64,000 nt of DNA, from contig CAVTJA010000005.1 of assembly GCA_963735005.1 (NCBI GenBank), positions 186,001 to 250,000 on the forward strand, in the 5' to 3' direction. This stretch comes from WTKG01 sp963735005. GTDB lineage: Bacteria > Actinomycetota > Actinomycetes > Actinomycetales > Demequinaceae. The stretch's first letter is position 1. Every line of letters begins with the position of its first letter. The notes under the pieces were generated by a model. That model was not told where the DNA came from and made no database searches. It worked only from the letters and a program-made list of their open reading frames with translations. A program made the translations under genes and the position numbers. Of the stretch, positions 46,118 through 55,783 are shown in pieces.

Positions 46118-49060
46118 CTAGCCGCCGAAGACGGCGGGCGCGCTGACCACGACTTCGCGCGTGTAACTGTGCTTCGTGACGCGGACGCGGACGGTGATGT
46201 CTTTGCCTGCGTCTTTGCTGCGGATGCGGTAGGTGGACTTGGTTTTCCCGTCGAGGGCGTGTCCGTTGCGGTACCACTGGTAGTGGTACTTCACGCCCAG
46301 TTCGGTGATGCCGGTGGGGGTGGCGGTGAGGTGCTCGGGGTCGCCACCGTCGCTGGTGACGTCCACGCCAAGGGTTCCCGCGATCGGGTATTTGTGAACT
46401 TCCTGGGTCTTGGCGCTGGTGTGGATGTAGTTGAGTGCGCCGGGGGTGCCTGCGGTGACCTTGACTCGGATGCGTTTGCCAAGGTCCTTGGAGGTGATCG
46501 TGTACGTGCTTCCCGTCGCGCCGCGGATGGCGTGCCTGCCACGTTTCCATTGGTAACTGAGGTCGGGTGAGGCGACCGGGTCGCCGACGGCGGTGAAGGT
46601 TTGGTCGTCAACGCTGAGGGTTGCGCCCAGGGAGACTTTGAGGGTGTCGTCGGGGACGATCACCGGTACGGAGGGGCGTGGCCTGCACGGTGTAGTTGGT
46701 GCGCTCCGAGAAGGCTTGGATGCGCGAGTAGTTGTTCTTGGTGACACGGACCCGGACCGACAGTTCCTTATTGCGGTCCCTGGAGCGCAGCTTGTAGGTC
46801 GGGTGCGTTTGACTCTTCAAGTTGCTTCGATCCGCGGTACCACAGGTAGTGGTAGCTGACCCCGGGCGTGGTGATGCCGGAAGGCGTGGCGGTCAGCGTG
46901 AGGGTGTCGGGGTCGACTGCGACATCGACGGCAAGCTCGCCTTCGATGACGCCCTTCTGCACCGACGCCGTCTTGGCACTGGTGAGCGGTCGTGGTGAAG
47001 CGTAACCGGCGGACGTGCCGGTCACGCGTACTGACAGCTCTTGCCGAAGTCCGCCGACGACACCGTGTAGGTCTCCGACGTCGCGCCCGAGATGTTCGTG
47101 GAGCCGCGCCGCCACTGGTAGGTCAGGTCGATGGTCTGCTCGGGGTCGACCGCGACGCCGGGCTCCCACGTGCCGGTGGTCGCGGTGAGTTCCGCGCCCA
47201 CGCTGGCCGAGCCAGACACAGTGACCGGCGACGTGGTGATCGGGAGCGACGCCACGGTCGCGGTCTGAGCGGAGGTGACGGTCGCCGTGTGGTCGGGATA
47301 GTCGTCCACCGTGCCGGTGATCGCCACAGAGATCTTGCTGCCAACGTCGGCCGCCGTGAGCTTGTACGTGGACTCGGTTGCACCCGCGATGTCCGCGGAG
47401 CCCCGGCGCCACTGGTAGCCGACGCTGATGGCGCTGTCGGCGTCCGTCGCCCAGCCGGACGTGTTGGCGGTGAGCGTGCTGCCGTACTGCGCGGTGCCGG
47501 TGATCGTGGACGTGCCGGGGGTCAGCCAATTCAGCGCGCTGACGCTGACCACGGCTTCGGTGTCGCTCACCGATACGACACTAATGTCAACCGTGCCACT
47601 GCGGCTGGTGTAGGTCTCACCTGGCTCCCAGTAGTACTTGGACTGGTTGTCAGCATGGGCGAGCGCGACCGTGCCCGACCATGACGGGGGGTTTTCTATG
47701 TCGTTTTCGCCCGGGCGCTGGAGGATTCGCACACCCTCATGCGGATACACGTACGGCAGGTACCAGGGGGTCCAATTCTCCCCGGCGGCGTCGCGCCCAG
47801 TGAAGGACCTTGCCTCCACGTAGAACACGTCCCCGTTCTTGGGGTCCACCACGCGGATAGCCCGCTTGCCGGTGTTCGAACTCGCGACGTTGATGGTGTA
47901 CTCGGTCGGGCCAGCGTCGGCCTCGTAGTAGTCGGTGGACGGCCAGATCCCGCTATCGATCGAATTCGGCGCGGACACGGTTCCTCCGCTGCCGAAGGAC
48001 GCGCCCATCACGTCGAACGAGTCTCCATACACGTACTCGACGCAGTTGCCGTTTGCGGTCGAGGGGATGCCGCTGGTGCACTTGAGCACATTCGCGTGGC
48101 CGTAGGACAGGTTGTGGCCAAGCTCGTGCGACCACACGAAGTAGCGGCTCGTCCCCACTGAACCGCGCACGAAGGCGACGCCGCCGGTGTTCGGGTCGTA
48201 GCCCGAGCCCGGCGAGGCCGTCGTACCCACCGCATGGGGCATTCGTGGGGAACACGGCCACGACGTGCTCGTTCGCTCCGTACGCGTAGCCCATTGGCTC
48301 AGCGAGTTCTTGTACGTAGGTCGAGAGGTCGGGCCAGTTCCATTGGTCGCACACTTTCGGCGTGGTTGACCACTCTGCCGTGTCCTGCACCTCAAACGTG
48401 ACCTGACCGCCGGACTGATCCGACCAATACGACGACGCCTGCGCGAGCGCCGTCGCGGCGTTTGCGGCGGATTGGTCCGCAGTCGGGCTTGTCGAGTCGG
48501 CGTCGGCGGTCTTGACCTCGGGTGTCAGAGGCACGATCCACACCTTGTGCACAGCGGTGGTGATCGCCTGCGGCCCAGCCGCGGCCGCGCTGCGCGAGGC
48601 AGAGGGAGCCGTTCGCACCGTCGTCGCGCGCACGACGGTGAGTGTGCCGCCATCGCCCGCAAGATCGATGAGTTCATGAACGGCCGCGCGGTTCGCGCGC
48701 ACAGAATCGCTCAATGTGGTGTCGGACGCTAGCGCCGAGATTTCAGCGTTGACGCGATCGGCCACGTCGGCCGGGACGGCGATGGTGAGCGTCTGATGCG
48801 TGCCAATCAGCGGCACGGCGTCCGCAGACGAGAGCGGGAGGGAACCGGAACCATCGAGGTCGAAGTAGTAGTCGGTCGCCCTCGGACAGCATCATGACCC
48901 TGCCGGTAACGTCCACAGTGGACCCGGTATCGGCGGGCGTGGACACGCTCGCCGGGGCGGCGCCCGCAGGCGTCGCGCCGATCATCACCAGGCCAAGCGT
49001 CGCTGCCACGATCCACGCCAGCAGCGCGCGCACGGGCGCGCTCGTCGTCGTTGTGCCCAC
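46118..49060 (-). pseudogene. Secreted metzincin-like metalloprotease with five Ig-like repeats, several frame breaks
   Basis: GTG 49060, after GCTGAGGAGGTC, starts a signal peptide (SAPVRALLAWIVAATLGLV). Frame changes occur near 48870, 48235, 47040, 46985, 46818 and 46676. The readable middle (about 47045-48235) holds WSHELGHNLSYGHANVLKC, the zinc site, and DSFDVMGASFGSGG, the Met-turn, followed by Ig-like repeats. The last frame ends with VVVSAPAVFGG at 46118. Against the paralogue, single bases are extra near 46676 (GGGGCGTGG against GGGGGTGG) and 46818, and one is missing near 47040. Content and order match the gene at 43153. Sequence errors are likely, but true decay is possible. Confidence 0.78.
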
Positions 49061-49237
49061 GGCGATGACCTCCTCAGCTTTGCCTTCGACCGTAACCCGT
49101 CTCTTGCGGCATCGGCGCGCTACAAGGGTGTGAGTTTGCCCACCCCTTATCGGCGCATTGGAGAGCATATGCACAGTTGCCCGCACGGCGAACACCCGGC
49201 GTGCACGGTTTGCGTGAAGATGCGGCACGATAGAGCC

Positions 49238-50548
49238 ATGAGCGACAAGCTTCGGATTACCGGCGGCAAGCCGCTCACGGGCGATATCACCGTCCGGGGC
49301 GCCAAGAACTTCGTGTCGAAGGCCATGGTGGCGGCGCTGCTGGGCTCCTCGCCGTCCACGCTGCGCAACGTGCCGAACATCCGCGACGTCCAGGTGGTGA
49401 CCGGGCTGCTTGAGCTGCACGGCGCCAAGGTCAATTACGACCAGGACTCGGGCGTGCTCGACATCGACCCCACCCAGACCACCGCCGCGCTGATTCGCGA
49501 CGTCAGCGTCCACGCCGGCTCCAGCCGCATCCCGATCTTGTTCTGCGGGCCGCTGCTGCACCGGCTCGGCACCGCGGTGATCCCGGACCTTGGCGGCTGC
49601 AAGATCGGCGAGCGGCCGGTGGACTTCCACCTCGAAATCCTCAAAAAGTTCGGCGCGGTGGTGGAGGAGATGGGCGACGGGCTCACGCTCAGCGCCCCCA
49701 ACGGGCTGCACGGTATCAAGCACCGCCTCGACTACCCGAGCGTCGGCGCCACGGAGCAGCTGCTGCTCACCGCGGTCATGGCCGAGGGCATCACCCGCCT
49801 TGAGAACGCGGCCGTCGAGCCCGAGATCAAGGACCTCATCGACACGCTCCAGAAGATGGGCGCGATCATCTCCGTCGACACCGACCGCTCCATCACCATC
49901 GAGGGCGTCGAGAAGATGCACGGCTTCGAGCACACGTCGCTCGCCGACCGCATCGAGGTGGGGTCATGGGCGTGCGCCGCGCTCGCGACCGGCGGCGACA
50001 TCTTCGTCCACGGCGCGCAGCAGCGCACCATGGGCATGTTCCTCAATGTGTTTCGCAAGGTTGGCGGCGAGTTCGAGGTCACTGGCGACGGCATCCGCTT
50101 TTACCACCCGGGCGGCGACCTCACCGCGATCGCGCTCCAGACGGACGTCCACCCCGGCTTCATGACGGACTGGCAGCAGCCGCTCGTGGTCGCGCTGACG
50201 CAGGCGAAGGGCCTGAGCATCGTCCATGAGACGGTGTACGAGCAGCGGTTCGGCTTCACCGACGCGCTCGTCGCCATGGGCGCAAACGTGCAGCTCTACC
50301 GCGAGTGCCTGGGCGACAACGCCTGCCGGTTCGGGCGCCGCAACTTCAAGCACTCCGCAGCCATCAGCGGCCCCACGCCCCTCAAGGCGGCGGATATCGA
50401 CGTGCCCGACCTGCGCGGCGGTTTCTCTCACCTGATCGCGGCGCTCGCGGCCGAGGGCACCTCGACCGTCACCGGCGTGGGCATCATCGACCGCGGCTAC
50501 GAGAACTTCCGCGACAAACTAGCCGCGCTCGGGGCGGACTTCGAGTAA
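49238..50548 (+). CDS. murA: UDP-N-acetylglucosamine 1-carboxyvinyltransferase
   Basis: A 436-residue EPSP-synthase-fold enzyme adding enolpyruvate to UDP-GlcNAc, the first committed step of peptidoglycan synthesis. The active-site Cys (fosfomycin target) is present in LGGCKIGERPVDFH. RGAKNFVSKAMVAALL is the substrate loop near the N-terminus. The ATG at 49238 matches the usual start; the 36 codons ahead are not conserved-looking. plsC follows with a TAATG overlap, then gpsA and ddl, a conserved actinobacterial operon. Confidence 0.96.
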   Translation: MSDKLRITGGKPLTGDITVRGAKNFVSKAMVAALLGSSPSTLRNVPNIRDVQVVTGLLELHGAKVNYDQDSGVLDIDPTQTTAALIRDVSVHAGSSRIPILFCGPLLHRLGTAVIPDLGGCKIGERPVDFHLEILKKFGAVVEEMGDGLTLSAPNGLHGIKHRLDYPSVGATEQLLLTAVMAEGITRLENAAVEPEIKDLIDTLQKMGAIISVDTDRSITIEGVEKMHGFEHTSLADRIEVGSWACAALATGGDIFVHGAQQRTMGMFLNVFRKVGGEFEVTGDGIRFYHPGGDLTAIALQTDVHPGFMTDWQQPLVVALTQAKGLSIVHETVYEQRFGFTDALVAMGANVQLYRECLGDNACRFGRRNFKHSAAISGPTPLKAADIDVPDLRGGFSHLIAALAAEGTSTVTGVGIIDRGYENFRDKLAALGADFE

Positions 50549-51303
50549 TGGTCAGCCGCTCGGCCAAGCGCCGGATGCGGGTATCCCGCGGCTACCACTG
50601 TGCCGCGTGGATCCTCCGCACGCTCATGACGACGATGATGAAGAAGGACTGGCACGGCGCCGAGCACCTTCCGGCCGAGGGCGCGTTCATCGCCGTCTCG
50701 AACCACGTCACCTACGCCGACCCGCTGTCGTTCGCGCACTTCCTTTACAACAACGGGCGCGCGCCGCGGTTCCTGGCGAAGTCGGGGCTGTTCAAGGTGC
50801 CGGTGATCGGCTGGCTGCTGCGCTCGCTTGACCAGGTTCCGGTGTTCCGCGGCACCAGCCAGGCCAAGGAGGCGGTTGAGGTGGGCCAGGACTTCCTTGA
50901 GCGCGGCGCGATGATCTCGATCTTCCCCGAGGGCACGCTGACGCGTGACCCCGACCTGTGGCCGATGCAGGCGCGCACCGGGGCGGCGCGGATGGCACTA
51001 GCTGCGGACGTCCCCGTGGTGCCGGTGGCGCAGTGGGGGGCGCAGCGTCTGCTCGGCCGCTACAGCAAGGTGCTCAAGCCCATCCCGCGCAAGACCGTCA
51101 CCGTGGTCGCCGGGCCGGCCATCGACCTCGACGACCTGCGCGGCAAGCCGCTGACACACGACGTCGTGCGCGAGGCCACGGACCGGATCATGGATACGCT
51201 GACCACCATGGTGGAGGAACTTCGCGGCGAGAAAGCCCCCGCAGTGCGGTACGACCCGCGCACGGATACCCACGGCTACAAGAAGAAGGGCGAGTGGTCA
51301 TGA
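50548..51303 (+). CDS. plsC: 1-acyl-sn-glycerol-3-phosphate acyltransferase
   Basis: A 251-residue PlsC-type acyltransferase making phosphatidate from lysophosphatidate. The catalytic motif is VSNHVTYADPL (NHxxxxD) and the phosphate-binding motif is FPEGTLTRDPDLWPMQ. A membrane-associated helix lies near the N-terminus. The ATG overlaps the murA stop (TAATG) and the stop overlaps gpsA (ATGA), so the genes are translated together. Confidence 0.93.
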   Translation: MVSRSAKRRMRVSRGYHCAAWILRTLMTTMMKKDWHGAEHLPAEGAFIAVSNHVTYADPLSFAHFLYNNGRAPRFLAKSGLFKVPVIGWLLRSLDQVPVFRGTSQAKEAVEVGQDFLERGAMISIFPEGTLTRDPDLWPMQARTGAARMALAADVPVVPVAQWGAQRLLGRYSKVLKPIPRKTVTVVAGPAIDLDDLRGKPLTHDVVREATDRIMDTLTTMVEELRGEKAPAVRYDPRTDTHGYKKKGEWS

Positions 51304-52301
51304 CCCGCGCCGCGATCCTCGGCACCGGCGCGTGGGGGACCACGTTCGCCGGCGTGTGCGGCGACGCAGGCACGGACGTGGTCATGTGGGGGCGCGACGC
51401 GACCGCCGTCGACGACATCAACGCAAACCACCGCAACGCGGCGTTCCTTGGCGAGGTGGAGCTCCCCGCCAACGTGCGCGCCACCACCGACCCCGAGGAG
51501 GCGCTCGCGGGCGCGGACATTGTGGCCGTGGCGCTGCCCGCCCAGTACCTGCGCGACATCGTGGACGGCTTCGCCGGGTTCGTGCCGGGCGACGCGATCG
51601 TGGCGTCGCTCATGAAGGGCATCGAGGTGGGATCGCACCTGCGCATGAGCGAGGTGCTCGGCGAAGTGTGGGGGATCGAGCCCGACCGCCGGGCGGTCGT
51701 GTCTGGGCCCAACCTGGCGCGCGAGATCGCACTCAAGCAGCCCACCGCGACCGTGGTCGCGGCGTCGGACCTTGCCACGGCTGACCGGCTCGCGGAGGCC
51801 TCCCAGAACGCGTACTTCCGGCCGTACACGAACGCCGACCTGGTGGGCGTAGAGCTGTGCGGCGCCTACAAGAATGTGATCGCGGTTGGCGTGGGCATCA
51901 CGTCCGGCCGTGGCTTTGGCAACAACACGACCGCCACGATCATCACGCGTGGGCTGGCCGAAATCTCGCGGCTCGGGCTCGAGCTCGGCGCGAACATCGA
52001 GACGTTCGCGGGTCTCGCAGGCATGGGCGACTTGATCGCCACGTGCGCGTCCCCGCTGTCGCGCAATCACCAGCTTGGCGCACACATCGGCGCGGGGCTC
52101 AGCCTCGACGAGGCAATCGAGCGCGCGGGCGGCACCGCCGAGGGCTACAAGTCCTCGCTGTCCATCCAGCAGCTTGCGTCGGACACTGGCGTGGACGTAC
52201 CCATCTGTGACGCGGTAGTCGCGATGCTTCACCATGGCGAGCCGATCGACACCATCATGGGCGCGCTGCTCAGCCGCCCACGCAAGGTGGAGGGCGAGTA
52301 A
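51300..52301 (+). CDS. gpsA: Glycerol-3-phosphate dehydrogenase [NAD(P)+]
   Basis: A 333-residue enzyme reducing dihydroxyacetone phosphate to sn-glycerol 3-phosphate for phospholipids. The dinucleotide loop is AAILGTGAWGTTFA. The catalytic Lys is in LCGAYKNVIAVGVGI, with SGPNLAREIA and GMGDLIATC also typical. It lies beside plsC, which uses its product line, and is followed by ddl with a TAATG overlap. Confidence 0.96.
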   Translation: MTRAAILGTGAWGTTFAGVCGDAGTDVVMWGRDATAVDDINANHRNAAFLGEVELPANVRATTDPEEALAGADIVAVALPAQYLRDIVDGFAGFVPGDAIVASLMKGIEVGSHLRMSEVLGEVWGIEPDRRAVVSGPNLAREIALKQPTATVVAASDLATADRLAEASQNAYFRPYTNADLVGVELCGAYKNVIAVGVGITSGRGFGNNTTATIITRGLAEISRLGLELGANIETFAGLAGMGDLIATCASPLSRNHQLGAHIGAGLSLDEAIERAGGTAEGYKSSLSIQQLASDTGVDVPICDAVVAMLHHGEPIDTIMGALLSRPRKVEGE

Positions 52302-53389
52302 TGACGCGCCGCACCGTCGCCGTCGTGTTCGGGGGTCGCTCCACCGAGCACGGCATCTCGTGCCTCACGGCGGGCGGCGTCATGGGCGCGATCGACCGCG
52401 ACGCGTGGAACGTGATCGCCGTGGGCATCGACCGCGGCGGCGCCTGGAGCGTCCAAAGCGACGAGCCTGCCGACTGGATAATCCGCGACCGCGAGCTGCC
52501 CGAGGTCCCGGGCGGAGGCGACGCAGTGTTGCTCCCCGAGCGGGCGGGCGACACCATGTGGCGCGCTATCCGAGGCGGCCACATCGAGGACCTCGCGCAC
52601 GTGGACGTGGTGTTCCCCGTGCTGCACGGCCCCTGGGGCGAGGACGGCTCGATCCAGGGCGCCTTCGAGCTCACCGACGTGCGGTTCGTGGGTTCCGGCG
52701 TGCTCGCCAGCGCGCTCGGCATGGACAAGCAGCACGTCAAGACGTCCTTCATCGCCGCCGGGCTGCCCGTGGCGCCAAGCGTGTCCCTCGCGGCCGACGA
52801 GCCGGTGACCGCTCGCCGCGCAGACGTTGAGGCGCTCGGGCTTCCAGTGTTCGTCAAGCCCGCCCGCGCCGGCAGTTCCATGGGCGTGTCCCGCGCCGAC
52901 TCGTGGGACGAGGTCGTCGACGCCGTCGCTTCGGCCGCCGAACACGACCCCAAGGTGCTGATCGAGGCCGCGATCGTGGGACGCGAGATCGAGTGCGCGG
53001 TGCTCCAAGACGGCGCCGACGTACGCGTGTCGCCCCCTGGTGAGGTCGTCACGGGCGGCGACCACGACTTCTATGACTTCGACGCCAAGTACGTGGACGA
53101 GGAGGCGGTGGACCTCATCTGTCCCGCCGAGCTTCCCGACGACGTCGCCGCTACCGTGCAGGACTTCGCGCGGCGGGCGTTCGCCGCGATCGGCGGGGAA
53201 GGGCTCGCACGGGTGGACTGCTTCGTGCGCGCCGACGGCTCGGTGGTGGTGAACGAGATCAACACCATGCCCGGGTTTACCGCGACGTCGATGTACCCGC
53301 GCATGTGGGCGTCCGCAGGCGTGGACTACACGGAGCTGGTCTCCACCCTGCTTGAGACCGCCGCCGCCCGCCCGCTCGGCCTGCGCTAG
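52301..53389 (+). CDS. ddl: D-alanine-D-alanine ligase
   Basis: A 362-residue ATP-grasp ligase forming D-Ala-D-Ala for peptidoglycan. It has VVFGGRSTEHGISC at the N-terminus, HGPWGEDGSIQGAFEL, the ATP-loop VKPARAGSSMGVSR, ECAVLQDG and the metal site VNEINTMPGFTATSMYPRM. Full length. It is last in the murA-plsC-gpsA-ddl run. The convergent DUF3515 gene overlaps its end by 4 bp. Confidence 0.96.
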   Translation: MTRRTVAVVFGGRSTEHGISCLTAGGVMGAIDRDAWNVIAVGIDRGGAWSVQSDEPADWIIRDRELPEVPGGGDAVLLPERAGDTMWRAIRGGHIEDLAHVDVVFPVLHGPWGEDGSIQGAFELTDVRFVGSGVLASALGMDKQHVKTSFIAAGLPVAPSVSLAADEPVTARRADVEALGLPVFVKPARAGSSMGVSRADSWDEVVDAVASAAEHDPKVLIEAAIVGREIECAVLQDGADVRVSPPGEVVTGGDHDFYDFDAKYVDEEAVDLICPAELPDDVAATVQDFARRAFAAIGGEGLARVDCFVRADGSVVVNEINTMPGFTATSMYPRMWASAGVDYTELVSTLLETAAARPLGLR

Positions 53390-53874
53390 GTCGCGGCCGG
53401 CGCGTCGGCGTAGCCGACGCAGGTGTGCCCTGTGGGGTCCGCCAGGGACGCCGCCGGAGTCAGCACCGTGAGGATCTCTGCGACCGCGTCATCGGCGCGA
53501 ATCAGCGGCACCGTGACCTCCACGGCCGGATCCCGCCCGTAGCTCACGGCGATGCGGTAGTCGCCCACATCCTGGGTGACCCAGTCGGCGCTATAGCGCC
53601 CGGCATCGATGGTGAAGCACGGGTCGGTCGTGGGCTCGGGGATCTCGACGCCGCAGCGCATGACGATGGGGTAGTCGTCGCCCCATGCGGCCGTGGCCTG
53701 CGAGTCCGTAGCGCGCATCTTCAGCCCGCCCACGACGTCGGGGACCGAGATCATCACCTCCGCGCAGCCTGGGTCGTTTGCGGATGGCGCGGGGTCGACG
53801 TTGAGGGCGGGGGTGCAGCTGGCGAGCGCGAGCGACGCGGTGGCCAGGACGACGTGGTACTTGAGGCGTCTCAC
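53386..53874 (-). CDS. DUF3515 family lipoprotein
   Basis: A 162-residue exported lipoprotein. The signal peptide ends in LALASC, the lipobox. The body carries CAEVMISVPDVVGGL, TAAWGDDYPIVMRCGVE and DWVTQDVGDYRIAVSYGRD, characteristic of DUF3515. Its function is unknown, but its place between ddl and thiL is conserved in actinobacteria. GAAGGA precedes the GTG at 53874. Confidence 0.88.
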   Translation of the reverse strand: MRRLKYHVVLATASLALASCTPALNVDPAPSANDPGCAEVMISVPDVVGGLKMRATDSQATAAWGDDYPIVMRCGVEIPEPTTDPCFTIDAGRYSADWVTQDVGDYRIAVSYGRDPAVEVTVPLIRADDAVAEILTVLTPAASLADPTGHTCVGYADAPAAT

Positions 53875-54018
53875 TCCTTCAGCCTAGGGGGCCCCGCAGG
53901 GGCGTTCCGCCGTTGCTGCGGCCACGGGCAGGTAACGAACATCACGGCTCGGCCACGCCCCGGCGACGGATCGGCCACGGGCCGTACGCGCGTCGTCCCG
54001 TCGGAGTAGACCTGAGGC

Positions 54019-54393
54019 ATGAGGAGGTTTCGAGGACAACGAGGTCTGGGCCCTGGCGGATCTAGGGCGGCGACGCTGATCGCGCTGGCTGCGGCATCTG
54101 CCGCCGCGCTGAGCGGCTGTCACCGTGCCCAGGGTCTGGACCTCGTCAATGACTGCGACGCCCCCATCACCGTGTACGGCGGCGAATACAACGCCGCAGC
54201 TGGCAGTACGCCGAACATCTACCGGCTCGAGCCGCGCGAGACGGCGTTCGCCTACACGCTCGACGGCAAGCCCGCGATCTTCTACATCCTCAACGAGGGC
54301 CGAGACGACTGGCGGGGTCCGGTGACAGTGACGCCTAGCACGACGGGGCCGGAAACCTACAGATACGAATTGCCACGGGAATGGTGCGAATGA
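54019..54393 (+). CDS. Small predicted lipoprotein of unknown function
   Basis: 124 residues. The N-terminus has Arg residues, a hydrophobic core (AATLIALAAASAAAL) and LSGC as a lipobox. The mature part has four Cys in total counting the anchor, including NDCDAPITVYGGEY and a final EWCE, so a disulfide is possible. I do not recognise the family. It lies 46 bp ahead of thiL and divergent from the DUF3515 gene. Confidence 0.65.
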   Translation: MRRFRGQRGLGPGGSRAATLIALAAASAAALSGCHRAQGLDLVNDCDAPITVYGGEYNAAAGSTPNIYRLEPRETAFAYTLDGKPAIFYILNEGRDDWRGPVTVTPSTTGPETYRYELPREWCE

Positions 54394-54438
54394 GACACCC
54401 AACCAGCAAAGTTGGCGCCGACGACTTACCCTTGTCCC

Positions 54439-55386
54439 GTGCCTAAGATCGCCGACGTCGGCGAGGACGCCCTTATCGCGTTGTTCTCGCCGCGGTTGCC
54501 CACAACGTCCGCCGCCCTCACAGGGCCTGGCGACGACGCGGCCGTGATCGCGCTCGACGGCGACCTGGTGGTCTCGAGCGACGTGCTCGTCGAGGACCGC
54601 CACTTCCGCTCGGAGTGGTCAACCGCGCAGGACGTCGGGTACCGCGCCGCCATGCAGAACCTTGCAGACATCGACGCCATGGGCGCCGTCCCCGTCGCGC
54701 TCCAAGTTACCCTGGCCGTGCCGGGCTCGACCCAGGTGGACTGGGTGCTGGGGCTTGCGGACGGGCTGCGCGAGGCGTGCGAGCCGTATGGCGTAGGCGT
54801 CACGGGCGGGGACCTGTCCGAGGCCAGGAGTATCACCGTGTCGGTGACCGCGCTGGGTGACACCAAGGGGGCGCGCACTGTGTTGCGCTCGGGCGCGCGC
54901 GTGGGCAACCTCATCGCCGTGTCGGGGCCGCTAGGTGCGTCCGTTGCCGGTTACCACCAGCTCGAGAACATGCTCGAGATTGACCAAGACACCATCAACC
55001 TGTTCCTGCGGCCGCAGCCGCGGATCGGCGCGGGTGTCGAGGCGGCGGCGAACGCGCGGGTGACCGCAATGATGGACATCTCCGACGGCCTGTTGCAGGA
55101 CCTGTCGCGCATGGCGAAGGCCTCGAAGGTCGGCATGTCTATCGACAGTGGGCTGGTGCCCGTCCACCCGGGCGTGGAGCGCGTCGCGGCCGAGGTCATC
55201 GGGGACGCGCGCGAATGGGCGATGACCGGTGGGGAGGACCACCACCTGCTGGCGACGTTCCCCGAGCGGGCGTCGCTACCGGCTGGCTGGGTGGTCGTGG
55301 GCCGATGCACGCGCGATCACGAGGGCGTGCTCGTGGACGGCGAGGAGCCGGCCCACAGGGGTTGGGAACACTTCGCGAGCGCTTAG
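54439..55386 (+). CDS. thiL: Thiamine-monophosphate kinase
   Basis: A 315-residue ATP-dependent kinase converting thiamine monophosphate to the diphosphate. It has GPGDDAAVI, VSSDVLVEDRHFRSEWS, NLADIDAMGAVP, VTGGDLS and MMDISDGLLQDLSRM as in the PurM/ThiL superfamily. I chose GTG 54439, where family similarity begins. TACCCT at 54427-54432 ends 6 bases ahead, so the mRNA is probably leaderless. The frame could also start 9 codons earlier. Confidence 0.95.
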   Translation: MPKIADVGEDALIALFSPRLPTTSAALTGPGDDAAVIALDGDLVVSSDVLVEDRHFRSEWSTAQDVGYRAAMQNLADIDAMGAVPVALQVTLAVPGSTQVDWVLGLADGLREACEPYGVGVTGGDLSEARSITVSVTALGDTKGARTVLRSGARVGNLIAVSGPLGASVAGYHQLENMLEIDQDTINLFLRPQPRIGAGVEAAANARVTAMMDISDGLLQDLSRMAKASKVGMSIDSGLVPVHPGVERVAAEVIGDAREWAMTGGEDHHLLATFPERASLPAGWVVVGRCTRDHEGVLVDGEEPAHRGWEHFASA

Positions 55387-55399
55387 CGCCCGGCGCGCG

Positions 55400-55591
55400 T
55401 TAGACGGCGCGAGTGACCTTGCCGGCCTTGAGGCAGGACGTGCACACGTTGACGCGCTTGGGCGAACCGCCGACCAGTGCGCGCACGCGCTGGATGTTCG
55501 GGTTCCAACGACGCTTGTTGCGTCGGTGCGAGTGCGAAATCGAGTGACCGAACGACGGGTGCTTCCCGCAGACGTCGCAAGTGGCAGCCAC
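55400..55591 (-). CDS. rpmB: 50S ribosomal protein L28
   Basis: 63 residues. AATCDVCGKHPSFGHSISHS and HRRNKRRWNPNIQRVRA are diagnostic, with the CxxC pairs VCTSCLKAG giving the zinc-ribbon (C+) form. GTG 55591 has AGGAGAAC directly upstream; the frame beyond is not protein-like. It is divergent from the DAK2 gene and convergent with thiL. Confidence 0.96.
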   Translation of the reverse strand: MAATCDVCGKHPSFGHSISHSHRRNKRRWNPNIQRVRALVGGSPKRVNVCTSCLKAGKVTRAV

Positions 55592-55783
55592 GATAGTTCT
55601 CCTGACAGTTGAGGGCGCGGTACGCGCTCCGGAAATCATTGGTCGCCCGGTGAGGACAACCGCATTAGGGTAGCCGACGCCCCGGCCACAACACAAACGC
55701 AGTCGGGGTGTCGTGCATGGCACCCGCCGTGTCACCATGGTGAGGCGCGCCGGATCTTGGCGCTCAAGGGCGAGGGAGGCGCG

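Noticed and set aside
36610..49060. CRISPR or DNA tandem array, because of repeated sequence
   Set aside because: The repeats are long, degenerate, about 250 bp apart and encode Ig-like protein domains; there are no short identical repeats with unique spacers.
54394..54438. Thiamine riboswitch ahead of thiL
   Set aside because: The gap is 45 bp, too short, and the gene appears leaderless.
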